Position numbers and translations under genes: made by a program. Below are positions 34,398 through 45,886 of a stretch of 64,000 nucleotides of DNA, piece after piece. Position 1 is the first letter of the stretch; every line of letters starts with the position of its first letter. The DNA comes from Maribacter polysiphoniae (GTDB lineage: Bacteria; Bacteroidota; Bacteroidia; Flavobacteriales; Flavobacteriaceae). The stretch is taken from positions 62,001 through 126,000 of the forward strand of contig NZ_QGGQ01000012.1 in assembly GCF_003148665.1 (NCBI RefSeq), written 5' to 3'. The notes below the pieces were generated by a model. That model saw nothing but the letters and a program-made list of their open reading frames with translations, was not told where the DNA came from and made no database searches.

Positions 34398-37076
34398 CTA
34401 AAATAAGGCGGTTTGTCCTTCGTCATCACTATCAGGATTCTCTTTCTGGCCATCTTCCGATTTTGGTTTCTTTTTGGTATCAACACTTACGTCCTCTTCG
34501 TCAACCACTTCTATTTCGCTGGTTTCTGGGGCTTCTGGTTCCTCATAGGGCAAAGATTCCAATAAATTGATATTCTTCACTTTGTCGGAAGTCAATTGAT
34601 TACCTAAAGCTTTTATTCCTTTAATCGCTATAAAATCTTCTAAATCAACCGTTAAGTTTGGCTTATGGTCTTTACCTCTAGGCTTTGTGAACTCTATCTC
34701 GGCAACCGGGCGCCAATCTGTGGAGACCAATTCGAGATGTGATTTTGGATGCTCGGAAATGAACATGTCTTCCCGATTGGGATGTTCAATCAAAAATCGC
34801 TTCACATAGAACCGTTCTTTTTCCCCTTCCCAATAAATAGCGGATAGTGGTTTGTGGGGGTTCCATTTCTCAAGAATGATCATGTCGTCATCAAATCGGG
34901 AGGTCAAGGTTGGTAAAATTGTTTTGGCCACCCCTTTCTGGGTTACGATCAATAAGAGATCGTCGCCACGGAATTCCCCTAGCAGTTCTCCCCTACCATC
35001 TACATTCAAACGACGTACAACATCATCGAACCAAATTTTTCGAGGTTTGAGGGTGGACACCCCTTTTTCTTTTAGTTCAATTCGTTTTACAGTGTATTTC
35101 GTAACAATGTTTCCTTTAGACCCTCTTCCTTTAATGATGACATCCGCAAAATCGATATCCCATTTCAATTTTTTTATACTACCTACCTGTCGAAGGTTGA
35201 TGGTGACCACCTCTGCCTCACCATTCGGATTGGCTGAAAAATATTGAACAAGGGAATTGGGTTTCCCTGGAGTGAGGTCGTACAGTCGATCTCGGGTAAC
35301 ACTGGTCACATTGAATCTCTTGATATAGGTAGGTCCGCTTTTACCGTCCCTATAAATCATATTATAGGTAGTACGCTTGTCTTTTTTCTTAAAGACCGCG
35401 ACATGGATAATATTCTTGCCGATAAAGGTTTTGGTGTCAACCTTGGTCACCATGGCCTTACCATCTTTGGTAAAGACGATAATATCATCTATATCACTAC
35501 AATCGGTCACATATTCATCACGACGTAGTGAAGTACCGACGAAACCTTCTTCCCGATTGACGTACAATTTCGTGTTTCGTATGACCACTTTGGTAGCCTC
35601 AATATCGTCGAATATCCGTATTTCCGATTTACGTTCGCGGCCTTTACCGTATTTGGTCTTTAAATTTTTGAAATAATCGATTGCAAATTCAATAAGGTTC
35701 TCCAAGTGATGTTTTACCTCGGCAATACTTTCCTCCAAATTATCCAAATACTGCTGGGCCTTATCAATATCGAATTTGGATATACGTTTGATTCGGATTT
35801 CGGTCAAACGAACAATATCTTCTTCGGTTACAGCTCTTTTCAGATGTTTGGTATGTGGTTTTAAGCCTTTATCGATGGCCTTGATCACCCCTTCCCAAGT
35901 TTCTTCCTCCTCAATATCGCGATATATCCTATTTTCTATAAAAATACGCTCCAATGAGGCAAAATGCCATTGCTCCTCGAGTTCCGACAGCTTGATTTCA
36001 AGTTCGGCCTTTAAGAGTTCCACGGTAAGATCCGTGGATTGTTTCAACATATCGGTCACCCCTATAAAAAGAGGCTTGTTGTCTTCAATGATACATCCCA
36101 AGGGTGAAATGGAAGACTCACAGGCCGTAAAGGCATACAGTGCATCTATGGTCTTGTCCGGGGAAATACCACTAGGCAAGTGCACTAGGATCTCAACTTC
36201 CGCTGCCGTGTTGTCCTCAATTTTTTTAATCTTGATCTTGCCTTTCTCGTTCGCTTTTAGAATGGAATCGATTAAGGAAGAAGTGTTGGTTCCGTATGGG
36301 ATTTCATTAATGACCAAAGTATTCTTGTCCCTTTGGCTGATTTTGGCCCTTACCCGGATCTTACCGCCTCTCAAACCATCATTATAAGAGCTCACATCAA
36401 TGATTCCCGCTGTAGGAAAATCAGGAAAAAGTGTAAATCGTTGCCCTTTTAGATGTTTTATGGAGGCATCTATCAGTTCAATGAAATTGTGGGGCAACAC
36501 CTTGGTTGAAAGTCCGACCGCAATACCTTCTGCTCCCTGTGCCAATAATAAAGGAAACTTAACGGGTAGGTTTACCGGTTCTTTCTTACGGCCATCATAG
36601 GAGAGTTGCCATTCGGTGATCTTGGGGCTGAATACCACTTCCAGGGCAAACTTGGAGAGTCGCGCCTCAATGTATCGGGAAGCGGCCGCCCTATCCCCTG
36701 TCAAAATGTTACCCCAGTTACCTTGGGTATCGATCAACAGGTCTTTTTGACCAATCTGCACCATGGCATCCGCAATACTGGCATCTCCGTGGGGATGGTA
36801 TTGCATGGTATGTCCCACCACATTGGCCACTTTATTGTACCGGCCATCATCAAGCTCCTTAAGGGCGTGGAGAATCCTGCGTTGTACGGGTTTAAAGCCA
36901 TCTTCAATCGCTGGTACCGCACGCTCTAAAATAACATAGGAAGCGTAATCTAAAAACCAATCCTTGTACATGCCTGTAACCTTGGTCAATGCATGACCAG
37001 AGTCGTCAGTTCCTGTGTTGTCCTCGGTTGGTGAATTTTCGTTTTGTGCTTCGTTCAGCTCTTCATTCTCTTCCAT
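34398..37076 (-). CDS. parC: DNA topoisomerase IV subunit A
   Basis: Cleavage-rejoining subunit that decatenates replicated chromosomes. The 892 residues carry the winged-helix core with the active Tyr Y135 in RAAASRYIEARL, a coiled coil near 430-480, and a divergent C-terminal beta-pinwheel. It lacks a canonical GyrA box and follows a ParE-type gene, so ParC is preferred to GyrA. N-terminal 35 and C-terminal 60 residues are acidic and low complexity. 25 bp downstream of parE. Confidence 0.92.
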   Translation of the reverse strand: MEENEELNEAQNENSPTEDNTGTDDSGHALTKVTGMYKDWFLDYASYVILERAVPAIEDGFKPVQRRILHALKELDDGRYNKVANVVGHTMQYHPHGDASIADAMVQIGQKDLLIDTQGNWGNILTGDRAAASRYIEARLSKFALEVVFSPKITEWQLSYDGRKKEPVNLPVKFPLLLAQGAEGIAVGLSTKVLPHNFIELIDASIKHLKGQRFTLFPDFPTAGIIDVSSYNDGLRGGKIRVRAKISQRDKNTLVINEIPYGTNTSSLIDSILKANEKGKIKIKKIEDNTAAEVEILVHLPSGISPDKTIDALYAFTACESSISPLGCIIEDNKPLFIGVTDMLKQSTDLTVELLKAELEIKLSELEEQWHFASLERIFIENRIYRDIEEEETWEGVIKAIDKGLKPHTKHLKRAVTEEDIVRLTEIRIKRISKFDIDKAQQYLDNLEESIAEVKHHLENLIEFAIDYFKNLKTKYGKGRERKSEIRIFDDIEATKVVIRNTKLYVNREEGFVGTSLRRDEYVTDCSDIDDIIVFTKDGKAMVTKVDTKTFIGKNIIHVAVFKKKDKRTTYNMIYRDGKSGPTYIKRFNVTSVTRDRLYDLTPGKPNSLVQYFSANPNGEAEVVTINLRQVGSIKKLKWDIDFADVIIKGRGSKGNIVTKYTVKRIELKEKGVSTLKPRKIWFDDVVRRLNVDGRGELLGEFRGDDLLLIVTQKGVAKTILPTLTSRFDDDMIILEKWNPHKPLSAIYWEGEKERFYVKRFLIEHPNREDMFISEHPKSHLELVSTDWRPVAEIEFTKPRGKDHKPNLTVDLEDFIAIKGIKALGNQLTSDKVKNINLLESLPYEEPEAPETSEIEVVDEEDVSVDTKKKPKSEDGQKENPDSDDEGQTALF

Positions 37077-37101
37077 AAAGAAAGATTCGGGTTATCTAGA
37101 T

Positions 37102-38961
37102 TTATAATTGGTTTTCCTCTACTAAGTCAATTTCCACTTTAAGGTTTTTGATGATGAATTCCTGACGGTCTGGAGTGTTTTTGCCCATATAGAATTGCAA
37201 TAGGTTTTCTATGGACATGGCTTTATCCAGCATCACAGGTTCCAACCGAATGTCCTCCCCAATGAAAAATTGGAATTCGTCCGGTGAAATTTCCCCCAAA
37301 CCTTTAAAGCGTGTTATTTCCGGTTTACCGGTCAACTTGGTTATGGCATTTCTGCGCTCTTCCTCGCTGTAACAGTAAATAGTTTCTTTTTTGTTCCGCA
37401 CCCTGAATAACGGGGTCTGTAAGATATAGAGATGGTTTTCCTTGATCAATTCCGGGAAAAACTGTAGAAAAAACGTTATCAATAGCAGCCGAATATGCAT
37501 TCCGTCCACATCGGCATCCGTTGCAATCACAATATTGTTGTACCGCAGGTCTTCCATAGATTCCTCTATGTTCAAAGCGGCTTGCAATAAATTGAATTCC
37601 TCGTTCTCGTATACGATCTTTTTGGACATTCCATACGAATTCAAGGGCTTACCCCTTAAACTGAAGACTGCTTGGGTGTTCACATCACGTGACTTGGTGA
37701 TGGAACCCGAGGCGGAATCCCCTTCGGTAATGAACAAGGTGCTGTCCAATCTACGGTCATTCTTCATATCCCCTAAATGCACCCGACAATCCCGTAATTT
37801 TTTATTGTGTAGGCTAGCCTTTTTCGCTCGATCCCGCGCTAATTTCCGTATGCCCGAAAGTTCTTTCCGCTCTTTTTCGGCCATCATGATCTTCCGTTGT
37901 AATTTTTCGGCGGTTTCCGGATTTTTATGCAAATAATTATCCAAATACTTTCCTACGAAATCATTGATATAGGTACGTACTGTTGGGAAATCACCCCCCA
38001 TATCGGTAGATCCCAGTTTCGTCTTGGTCTGACTTTCGAATACGGGTTCCATTACCTTTATGGAAACGGCGGAAATAATGGATTTACGAATATCACTGGC
38101 GTCATAATTCTTTCCGTAAAAATCCCTTATGGTCTTTACCAATGCCTCGCGAAAGGCCGATTGGTGCGTTCCACCCTGGGTGGTGTGTTGACCGTTTACA
38201 AAGGAATGGTATTCCTCGCTGTATTGGGTCTTGCTATGGGTAATCGCCACTTCGATATCCTCCCCTTTTAAATGTATAATGGGGTATAAAAGATCTTCGG
38301 CATTATTGTTGTCTTCGAGCAGGTCTTTCAGTCCGTTTTCGGAATAGAATTTTTCCCCATTGAAAACTATGGTCAATCCTGGATTGAGATAAACATAGTT
38401 CTTGAGCATGCGTTCTACATACTCATTCCTGTATTTGTAATTCTTGAATATGGACTCATCAGGGATGAATGAAACCCGCGTTCCCTTTCTTTTGGAAGTA
38501 TCAACAGGACCTTCCTCCAAGGTTAGGTTCCCTTGCTCAAATTGGGCCGTTTTCATTTGGTTGTCCCTTGACGACTGTACCTCGAAAAAACTGGAAAGTG
38601 CATTTACGGCTTTCGTACCTACACCGTTAAGTCCGACCGATTTTTTAAACGCTCGACTGTCGTACTTACCCCCTGTATTCATCTTGGAGACCACGTCGAC
38701 GACTTTCCCCAAGGGAATGCCTCGTCCATAATCCCTAACACGAACCATCTTATCCTTTATGGTGATTTCGATAGTCTTACCTGCACCCATTACGAATTCA
38801 TCGATACAGTTATCGAGGGTTTCCTTTAAAAGTATGTAAATGCCATCATCGGCCGAAGAGCCATCTCCCAGTTTTCCTATATACATACCTGGGCGTAAAC
38901 GAATGTGCTCTTTCCAATCGAGTGATCGAATGTTATCTTCAGTATATTGGGACTCTGCCAT
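37102..38961 (-). CDS. parE: DNA topoisomerase IV subunit B
   Basis: ATPase subunit. The 619 residues show the GHKL fold ([35 protein letters not shown]), the transducer domain and the TOPRIM motif ([25 protein letters not shown]) that binds catalytic magnesium. Length is on the short side as for ParE. Operon with parC. Confidence 0.93.
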   Translation of the reverse strand: MAESQYTEDNIRSLDWKEHIRLRPGMYIGKLGDGSSADDGIYILLKETLDNCIDEFVMGAGKTIEITIKDKMVRVRDYGRGIPLGKVVDVVSKMNTGGKYDSRAFKKSVGLNGVGTKAVNALSSFFEVQSSRDNQMKTAQFEQGNLTLEEGPVDTSKRKGTRVSFIPDESIFKNYKYRNEYVERMLKNYVYLNPGLTIVFNGEKFYSENGLKDLLEDNNNAEDLLYPIIHLKGEDIEVAITHSKTQYSEEYHSFVNGQHTTQGGTHQSAFREALVKTIRDFYGKNYDASDIRKSIISAVSIKVMEPVFESQTKTKLGSTDMGGDFPTVRTYINDFVGKYLDNYLHKNPETAEKLQRKIMMAEKERKELSGIRKLARDRAKKASLHNKKLRDCRVHLGDMKNDRRLDSTLFITEGDSASGSITKSRDVNTQAVFSLRGKPLNSYGMSKKIVYENEEFNLLQAALNIEESMEDLRYNNIVIATDADVDGMHIRLLLITFFLQFFPELIKENHLYILQTPLFRVRNKKETIYCYSEEERRNAITKLTGKPEITRFKGLGEISPDEFQFFIGEDIRLEPVMLDKAMSIENLLQFYMGKNTPDRQEFIIKNLKVEIDLVEENQL

Positions 38962-39155
38962 AGTTCATCAGGGGTTTATCCCTGCTAATATAAAATTTCA
39001 AAGCAATTTTCAAAGCTTTTGGCTTAGAAAGTAATCTACAACGAAAATACCAATTTTGTTCATATAATTCAATCTATATGTTTCTAAATCTTCCCAGAAG
39101 TAGGGAATACCAAACGTCTTGTACAGTAAATGAACCCCTTAAAAGCATCGTGCCC

Positions 39156-40052
39156 TTAAGCTTTCTGTCTCGAAACCAGGGTAACGCCACCGATAACGAT
39201 AAGCATTCCAATAATTTGAAGTACGGTAATGCGTTCATCCAAAAAGAAAAAAGCCAAAATGATCGTTGATACTGGTCCTAAACTCCCAAATAGGGAAAAG
39301 GTAGGAGCCCCTAACCGTTTTATGGCAGCAGAAACCAAAAAGGAAGGTATCAAAGTGGAGAAAATAGCCATGGCGATACCTAAATAATAAACCTCTTTGG
39401 GGTAAGTAGATAGCTGTAGCCCTTTGACCATCGAATAATGCAGTACAATACAAACCGTAGAGACGATCATGGCATATGAGGTGAATTGCATTACCCCAAA
39501 TTTAGGAATCAGCCAACCGCTACCGACCAAATAGGAAGCGTAGGTCAAAGCGCTGAAAAATATCAGGATACCCCCTAAAATCACTGAACCGTCTTTCATG
39601 GGCTCTTCATTCCAAAAGGTGAGTATTACACCTAAATAGGTGATAATAATGGCAATAATCTGTATTTTGGAAATGCTTTTTCTAAAAATCAACCATGATA
39701 AAACAACCACCATTGTCGGATAGATAAAAAGAATGATACGCTCTAACCCCGCTTTTATATATTGAAGCCCCATAAAATCGAAAAGACTGGCCAAGTAATA
39801 ACCAATAAATCCGAAAAACACCACCCACAAATAATCTTTGTAATTGATTTCTTTTGAATGTAATGGTTTTTTGGAGAAAGCGATAAGAAGGTAAAAGGGT
39901 AAGGCGAAAACCATACGAAACAGTAATAAGGTCAAATGGTCAACCTCATACGTATAGGCCACCTTGACCAATACGGCTTTTGCGGAAAATAATACGACAC
40001 CAATTATGGCGAATACTATTCCACTATTAGCTGCAGCTGTTTTCTGGACCAT
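39156..40052 (-). CDS. EamA/DMT-superfamily transporter
   Basis: A 298-residue integral membrane protein with about ten transmembrane segments arranged as two EamA repeats (about 10-140 and 155-290). Members export metabolites or amino acids; the substrate cannot be read from sequence. It stands alone, 104 bp from parE's unit and 119 bp from ychF. Confidence 0.85.
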   Translation of the reverse strand: MVQKTAAANSGIVFAIIGVVLFSAKAVLVKVAYTYEVDHLTLLLFRMVFALPFYLLIAFSKKPLHSKEINYKDYLWVVFFGFIGYYLASLFDFMGLQYIKAGLERIILFIYPTMVVVLSWLIFRKSISKIQIIAIIITYLGVILTFWNEEPMKDGSVILGGILIFFSALTYASYLVGSGWLIPKFGVMQFTSYAMIVSTVCIVLHYSMVKGLQLSTYPKEVYYLGIAMAIFSTLIPSFLVSAAIKRLGAPTFSLFGSLGPVSTIILAFFFLDERITVLQIIGMLIVIGGVTLVSRQKA

Positions 40053-40171
40053 ACAGCCAACCTAGGATTTTTAAAATAATAAATGTATTAGGTGAAAATG
40101 GAAATACAATGTCCAACCGAGGAAGGATACCTATTCCATACGATCAAAAGTAATAGGAACGATAAGTTGTA

Positions 40172-41266
40172 TTAAACATTGAATCTAAAATGCATAATAT
40201 CCCCATCCTGAACAATATAATCCTTTCCTTCAACGCGCATTTTCCCGGCCTCTTTAACCTTTGCTTCACTTCCATACTTCACATAATCCTCATATGCGAT
40301 GACCTCTGCCCTGATGAAACCTTTTTCGAAATCGGTATGGATAACCCCTGCTGCCTGTGGTGCGGTTGCACCTACGGGAATAGTCCAGGCCCGAACCTCC
40401 TTGACACCTGCCGTAAAATAGGTTTCCAAATCCAATAATTTATAGGCGCCACGAATCAATTTTGCCGAACCGGGTTCTGAAAGTCCAAGATCTTCCAGGA
40501 ACATTTGACGTTCTTCATAAGTTTCCAACTCGGTAATATCCGCTTCGGTACCAACGGCAAGAAATATTACTTCGGCCTTCTCATTGGCAACTGCTTCCTT
40601 CACCCTGTCAACATAGGCATTACCTGATACGGCCCCTTCTTCATCTACATTGCATACATACATTACCGGTTTGTCGGTAATGAACTGTAAAGGTCTTATG
40701 TATTCCTTTTTTTCATCATCAGAAAACGTAAGGGCACGAACGGATGTTCCCGCTTCCAATCCCTCTTTGACCTTCAAAAGCGCCGCCTCCTCTTTTTGGG
40801 CTTCCTTATTTCCGGTTTTAGCGGCTCTTTTAACCTTGTCGAGCTTCTTATCCACCGTTTCAAGGTCTTTCAACTGCAACTCCATATCAATGGTCTCCTT
40901 GTCCCTAATGGGATCAACCGAACCATCTACATGAACAATATTATCATTGTCGAAACAACGTAGCACGTGAAGAATGGCATCGGTTTCACGAATGTTTCCC
41001 AAGAATTGGTTTCCGAGTCCTTCCCCCTTACTTGCCCCTTTTACCAAACCTGCGATATCAACGATCTCTACCGTGGCCGGTAACACCCTTTCGGGAACAA
41101 CGAGTTCTTCCAATTTCCCCAATCTGGCATCAGGAACATTGACGACACCAATATTGGGTTCAATAGTACAGAACGGAAAGTTCGCACTTTGCGCCTTTGC
41201 GTTTGACAAACAATTAAATAAGGTGGATTTTCCCACATTTGGCAATCCTACAATACCTGCTTTCAT
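40172..41266 (-). CDS. ychF: Obg-family ATPase YchF
   Basis: A 364-residue P-loop NTPase with G1 [34 protein letters not shown] instead of NKxD (so ATP is preferred), a coiled-coil insertion (about 125-160) and a C-terminal TGS domain ending MHFRFNV. Associated with ribosomes and stress responses. Full length. Confidence 0.95.
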   Translation of the reverse strand: MKAGIVGLPNVGKSTLFNCLSNAKAQSANFPFCTIEPNIGVVNVPDARLGKLEELVVPERVLPATVEIVDIAGLVKGASKGEGLGNQFLGNIRETDAILHVLRCFDNDNIVHVDGSVDPIRDKETIDMELQLKDLETVDKKLDKVKRAAKTGNKEAQKEEAALLKVKEGLEAGTSVRALTFSDDEKKEYIRPLQFITDKPVMYVCNVDEEGAVSGNAYVDRVKEAVANEKAEVIFLAVGTEADITELETYEERQMFLEDLGLSEPGSAKLIRGAYKLLDLETYFTAGVKEVRAWTIPVGATAPQAAGVIHTDFEKGFIRAEVIAYEDYVKYGSEAKVKEAGKMRVEGKDYIVQDGDIMHFRFNV

Positions 41267-41357
41267 ATTAAAGACATTTCAGGGTTGAAAACTAATCTAT
41301 TTTCAAAATCGTGTGCAAAGATAGTTTTTCAAATGATTATTGACCCTTTTAGGGCAA

Positions 41358-41387
41358 AACAAAAGCCCGAACAATGTCGTTCGGGCC
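41358..41387 (-). terminator. Intrinsic terminator after the ferredoxin gene
   Basis: Stem GCCCGAAC/GTTCGGGC (41365-41372 and 41379-41386) with a six-base loop. On the minus strand it is followed by CTTTTGTTTT, consistent with termination of the ferredoxin transcript before ychF. Confidence 0.75.
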
Positions 41388-41444
41388 TATTTCTTGGTTT
41401 TAATTTAAGTTTTATACCTAACGGTAAGACCATAAGGGTCAACG

Positions 41445-41828
<384 letters not shown>

Positions 41829-41884
41829 TCAGCATTCTTATTTTTGCCCAAAGGTAAACCCTTATTCATTTCTTTACAAATATT

Positions 41885-42943
41885 ATGACGGACCAAGCGG
41901 AAAGAATAAATGCTTTTATTAAACTTGGAAAATTCTTTCGGGAATATTCCGAATACTGTAAAAAACCTGAGGCGATAAGCTTCAATAAAGATTTGGGGCA
42001 AAGGACGCAAGAGGTCATTACCTTGGCCGGTCACAAAAATGGTTGGTTTACAGCGGAAAATATATTGTTTGCCATGGAAAGTTGGGGCGAATTATTGACC
42101 TCTGAAAATCTCAAGGAATGGTTGTCGGACTATCCTATTGAAAGACCCAACCGCAAAACAGTGGCTTTGATCATGGCGGGAAACATTCCCTTGGTAGGAT
42201 TTCACGATTTTCTTTCCGTCCTGTTGTCGGGCAACAGGGCATTGGTGAAGTTATCTTCCAATGATGCGGTTTTGTTACCTTTTATTGCCAATTACTTGAT
42301 CGAGCAATCCCCTGCCCTTAAAAATGAGATTACTTTTACTGATGGCAAATTGGAGCATTTTGATGCGGTCATCGCCACGGGAAGTGATAATACGGCCCGT
42401 TATTTTGAGCATTATTTTAGCCATAAACCCCATATTATAAGAAAGAATCGGAATTCCGTGGCGGTTCTCACGGGTAAGGAATCCAAAGAACAGCTCACTG
42501 CTTTGGGCGAGGACATTTTCAGATATTACGGATTGGGTTGTAGGAGTGTATCAAAGGTCTTTGTGCCCAAGGGATATCGATTTGACCCTTTTTTCGAGGC
42601 GATCTATGATTACAATCCCATAATCAATCAAGCAAAGTACGCGAACAATTACGATTATAATAAGGCGGTTTATTTGATGAGTGAATTTAAAATCCTTGAA
42701 AACGGATTCTTGATGCTTAAGGAAGACCCGAGTTACTCCTCTCCTATCGCCACATTGTTTTATGAGGAATATGATTCAATTGATGGACTTAAACATCATA
42801 TCAAAACGAATAAAGAGAAGATGCAATGTGTAGTGGCCAATGGTCTATTCGAGGATGAAGTGGACTTTGGAAAAACACAGAAACCTGCGTTAAGGGACTA
42901 TGCCGATGGTGTTGACACTGTTGAATTCCTGTTAAAAACATAG
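41885..42943 (+). CDS. LuxC-type acyl-CoA reductase
   Basis: A 352-residue protein of the LuxC/acyl-CoA reductase family (aldehyde dehydrogenase fold): AGNIPLVGFHDFLSVLLSGN (nucleotide-binding loop, about 98-118) and a catalytic Cys in FRYYGLGCRSVSKVF. The products are aldehydes or alcohols from acyl-CoA. There is no luxAB or luxE nearby, so luminescence is not implied. It faces the ferredoxin gene and is followed by serC, a conserved order. Confidence 0.85.
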   Translation: MTDQAERINAFIKLGKFFREYSEYCKKPEAISFNKDLGQRTQEVITLAGHKNGWFTAENILFAMESWGELLTSENLKEWLSDYPIERPNRKTVALIMAGNIPLVGFHDFLSVLLSGNRALVKLSSNDAVLLPFIANYLIEQSPALKNEITFTDGKLEHFDAVIATGSDNTARYFEHYFSHKPHIIRKNRNSVAVLTGKESKEQLTALGEDIFRYYGLGCRSVSKVFVPKGYRFDPFFEAIYDYNPIINQAKYANNYDYNKAVYLMSEFKILENGFLMLKEDPSYSSPIATLFYEEYDSIDGLKHHIKTNKEKMQCVVANGLFEDEVDFGKTQKPALRDYADGVDTVEFLLKT

Positions 42944-43016
42944 TCCATTTTATTGTGAATCGTACTGATTTTTACCATATAATTGATGATCTTTGAACCC
43001 TAAACTACAAGCATAG

Positions 43017-44081
43017 ATGAAAAAACATAATTTTAGTGCCGGCCCATGTGTTTTGCCACAGGAGGTCTTCCTAAAAGCCTCTGAGGCTATAATGGATTTT
43101 AATGGATCTGGACTTTCCTTGATCGAGGTTTCGCATCGAAGCAAGGATTTTGTGGAAGTGATGGAGAAAGCACGCAACCTTGCCTTGGAGCTTTTGGGGT
43201 TGGAAGGCAAAGGATATAAAGCACTGTTTCTACAAGGCGGTGCCAGTCTCGAATTTTTAATGGTAGCTTATAACCTACTTGAGACAAAAGCGGGATATTT
43301 GAACACCGGTACTTGGAGTAGTAAGGCATTAAAGGAGGCACGTCTGTTTGGAGAGGTCATTGAAGTAGGCTCCTCTAAAGATGAGAACTTCAATTATATA
43401 CCTAAGGGGTATACCATACCCGATGGTTTGGATTATCTGCATCTAACGTCCAATAACACCATTTTCGGTACCCAACTGAAAAAATTCCCGAAAGTGGACA
43501 TTCCTTTGGTCTGTGACATGAGTTCTGATATTTTCTCGAGACAATTGCATTTCTCCCAGTTTGATCTAATTTACGCCGGGGCACAAAAAAATATGGGTCC
43601 AGCAGGTACAACATTGGTAGTGGTCAAGGAAGATATTCTCGGTAAAGTTTCTAGGGAAATCCCTTCAATGTTGGATTATAAGGTACATATAAGTAAGGAC
43701 AGTATGTTCAATACACCTGCTGTTTTCGCAGTGTATACTTCAATGCTGACCTTGGAATGGCTTAAAAACCTGGGTGGCATTGCTGCCATTGAGGAAATCA
43801 ATGAGAAAAAAGCACAATTATTATATTCTGAAATTGATTTGAATCCGGTATTTGAAGGTTTTGCCAAAAAAGAAGACCGTTCGAACATGAATGCGACCTT
43901 TAACCTCACTGACAGTAAACTAAAGGACACCTTTGATGCCCTCTGGAAGGAAGCAGGAATCAATGGACTTAACGGACATCGCTCAGTAGGCGGTTATAGA
44001 GCCTCTATGTACAATGCCCTATCACTTGAAAGTGTTGGGGTATTGGTTGATGTAATGAGTGAAATGGAACGAAAAGGTTAA
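43017..44081 (+). CDS. serC: Phosphoserine aminotransferase
   Basis: PLP enzyme converting 3-phosphohydroxypyruvate to phosphoserine. The 354 residues have the N-terminal KHNFSAGPCVLP signature, the PLP Lys in YAGAQKNMGPAG (about 195), and the HRSVGGYRASMYNA C-terminus. Followed 11 bp later by serA. Confidence 0.95.
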   Translation: MKKHNFSAGPCVLPQEVFLKASEAIMDFNGSGLSLIEVSHRSKDFVEVMEKARNLALELLGLEGKGYKALFLQGGASLEFLMVAYNLLETKAGYLNTGTWSSKALKEARLFGEVIEVGSSKDENFNYIPKGYTIPDGLDYLHLTSNNTIFGTQLKKFPKVDIPLVCDMSSDIFSRQLHFSQFDLIYAGAQKNMGPAGTTLVVVKEDILGKVSREIPSMLDYKVHISKDSMFNTPAVFAVYTSMLTLEWLKNLGGIAAIEEINEKKAQLLYSEIDLNPVFEGFAKKEDRSNMNATFNLTDSKLKDTFDALWKEAGINGLNGHRSVGGYRASMYNALSLESVGVLVDVMSEMERKG

Positions 44082-44092
44082 TCTTATATCAA

Positions 44093-45043
44093 ATGAATAT
44101 TTTAGCAAACGATGGTATCTCCCAAACAGGTATAAATGAGCTTGAAGCTGCAGGTTTTGTAGTAAATACAACGACTGTAGCCCAAGAACAACTGATCAAA
44201 TATATCAATGACAATGGTATTGTAGGACTGTTGGTCCGTAGTGCCACACAAGTCGGAAAAGATATTATCGATTCATGTCCATCCCTGAAATTGATCGGAC
44301 GTGGCGGGGTAGGAATGGATAATATTGATGTGGCCTATGCCAGGGAAAAAGGTATCCATGTCATCAATACGCCTGCAGCATCTTCGGAATCTGTGGCTGA
44401 ATTGGTTTTTGCCCATTTGTTCGGTGGTGTACGTTTTTTATATGATGCCAATAGAAATATGCCCTTAGACGGGGATAGTAAGTTTAAGCAACTTAAAAAG
44501 GCTTATGCCGGTGGTACCGAATTAAGGGGAAAAACCCTAGGAATCATAGGTTTTGGGAGAATTGGCCAAGCTACCGCCAAAATTGCTTTGGGAATTGGTA
44601 TGAACGTGGTCTATTATGACCCCTATATTGAAAAGTCGAGCATTGCGGTAAAATTCTATGACGGACAATCGATTTCATTTGATTTTGAGGGCATATCAAA
44701 GGAAGAACTCTTAAAACAAGCGGATTTCATCTCAGTGCATGTACCTGCCCAAAAGGAATATGTTATTGGTAAACGTGACTTCGATATGATGAAGGATGGA
44801 GTGGGTATCGTAAATGCAGCCCGTGGAGGGGTTATCGATGAAGTCGCCCTTGTAGAGGCCATGGAAGAAGAAAAGGTGTCTTTTGCAGGTTTGGACGTAT
44901 ATGAGTCAGAACCTAAACCCGAAATAAAAATCCTAATGCACCCTAAAATATCGTTGACACCACATATTGGGGCTGCCACAGGAGAGGCCCAAGACCGGAT
45001 AGGAAGTGAATTGGCCACACAGATTATTGCTCTTTTGAAATAA
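44093..45043 (+). CDS. serA: D-3-phosphoglycerate dehydrogenase
   Basis: First step of serine synthesis. A 316-residue D-2-hydroxyacid dehydrogenase without the C-terminal ACT domain, with NAD-binding GIIGFGRIGQATAK, NAARGGVIDE, and the catalytic His in HPKISLTPHIGAAT. Absence of the ACT domain means no serine feedback through that domain. Operon with serC. Confidence 0.92.
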   Translation: MNILANDGISQTGINELEAAGFVVNTTTVAQEQLIKYINDNGIVGLLVRSATQVGKDIIDSCPSLKLIGRGGVGMDNIDVAYAREKGIHVINTPAASSESVAELVFAHLFGGVRFLYDANRNMPLDGDSKFKQLKKAYAGGTELRGKTLGIIGFGRIGQATAKIALGIGMNVVYYDPYIEKSSIAVKFYDGQSISFDFEGISKEELLKQADFISVHVPAQKEYVIGKRDFDMMKDGVGIVNAARGGVIDEVALVEAMEEEKVSFAGLDVYESEPKPEIKILMHPKISLTPHIGAATGEAQDRIGSELATQIIALLK

Positions 45044-45117
45044 GATTATAGTTAAGGAAATAGATACTTAATTGCTTTTTTGTACATTACGGCACCAATA
45101 TTAAAATTAACTATAAC

Positions 45118-45753
45118 ATGTCTGGATTATTAGATTTACTAAACAGCCCAATGGGCAAACAACTTATTAGCGGTGTTGCTGGCCAAACGGGTCAACCTGA
45201 AAATAAAACCGCTGATGTAATGAGTATGGCCATGCCTTTGATTTTGGGTGCCATGAAAAAAAATGTATCCTCTTCTCCACAAGGAGCCGAAGGATTAATG
45301 AGTGCACTTTCTTCCAAACACGACGGGTCTATCTTGGATAACCTTGGTGGATTATTTGGTGGAGGTGTCGATGATTCCGTTATGAGTGATGGTGCCGGTA
45401 TCTTGGGTCACGTCTTTGGAAATAAACAACCACAGGTAGAAAGTGCCTTGAGCCAAAAATCTGGATTGGATGCAGGTTCTGTTGCGAGCATTTTAAAAAT
45501 TGCGGCGCCTATTGTGATGGGATTCCTAGCCAAACAGAAATCAGAAAGTAATGTTAGTGATGCCAATGGCTTAAATAGTCTTTTAGGAGGTATGTTGGGT
45601 GGTCAACCTGCAGAAAACCAAAGCTTGATCACTACTTTATTGGATGCTGACGGAGACGGCAGTATTCTTGATGACGTTGCCGGTATGGTAATGGGTGGTA
45701 GCAAGAAGAAAGGTGGCTTGGGCGGATTGCTCGGTGGCCTTTTTGGAAAATAA
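45118..45753 (+). CDS. DUF937-domain protein
   Basis: A 211-residue Gly/Leu-rich protein with repeated motifs GGxLGG and DADGDGSILDDVAGM near the C-terminus, a Ca-binding-like loop DADGDGS. No signal peptide. Function of the family is unknown. A strong terminator follows. Confidence 0.85.
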   Translation: MSGLLDLLNSPMGKQLISGVAGQTGQPENKTADVMSMAMPLILGAMKKNVSSSPQGAEGLMSALSSKHDGSILDNLGGLFGGGVDDSVMSDGAGILGHVFGNKQPQVESALSQKSGLDAGSVASILKIAAPIVMGFLAKQKSESNVSDANGLNSLLGGMLGGQPAENQSLITTLLDADGDGSILDDVAGMVMGGSKKKGGLGGLLGGLFGK

Positions 45754-45779
45754 AACGAGATGAATCTCAATGAGTATGA

Positions 45780-45808
45780 AACCGCTTAATTCCTAAGCGG
45801 TTTTTTTT
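45780..45808 (+). terminator. Intrinsic terminator after the DUF937 gene
   Basis: Perfect 9-bp stem AACCGCTTA/TAAGCGGTT (45780-45788 and 45794-45802) with a five-base loop and T8. Confidence 0.9.
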
Positions 45809-45886
45809 GTATCTTAAAACAAGCATAAGGTTGTAAGGTTCAATCGCTTAAAAGGACTGAATAATCATGTAAAAACAATTAGTGCC

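Noticed and set aside
41885-42943. Bioluminescence (lux) locus because of the LuxC-type protein
   Set aside because: No luxA, luxB, luxD or luxE nearby; this LuxC-type gene stands next to ferredoxin and serC, a housekeeping order in Flavobacteriaceae.
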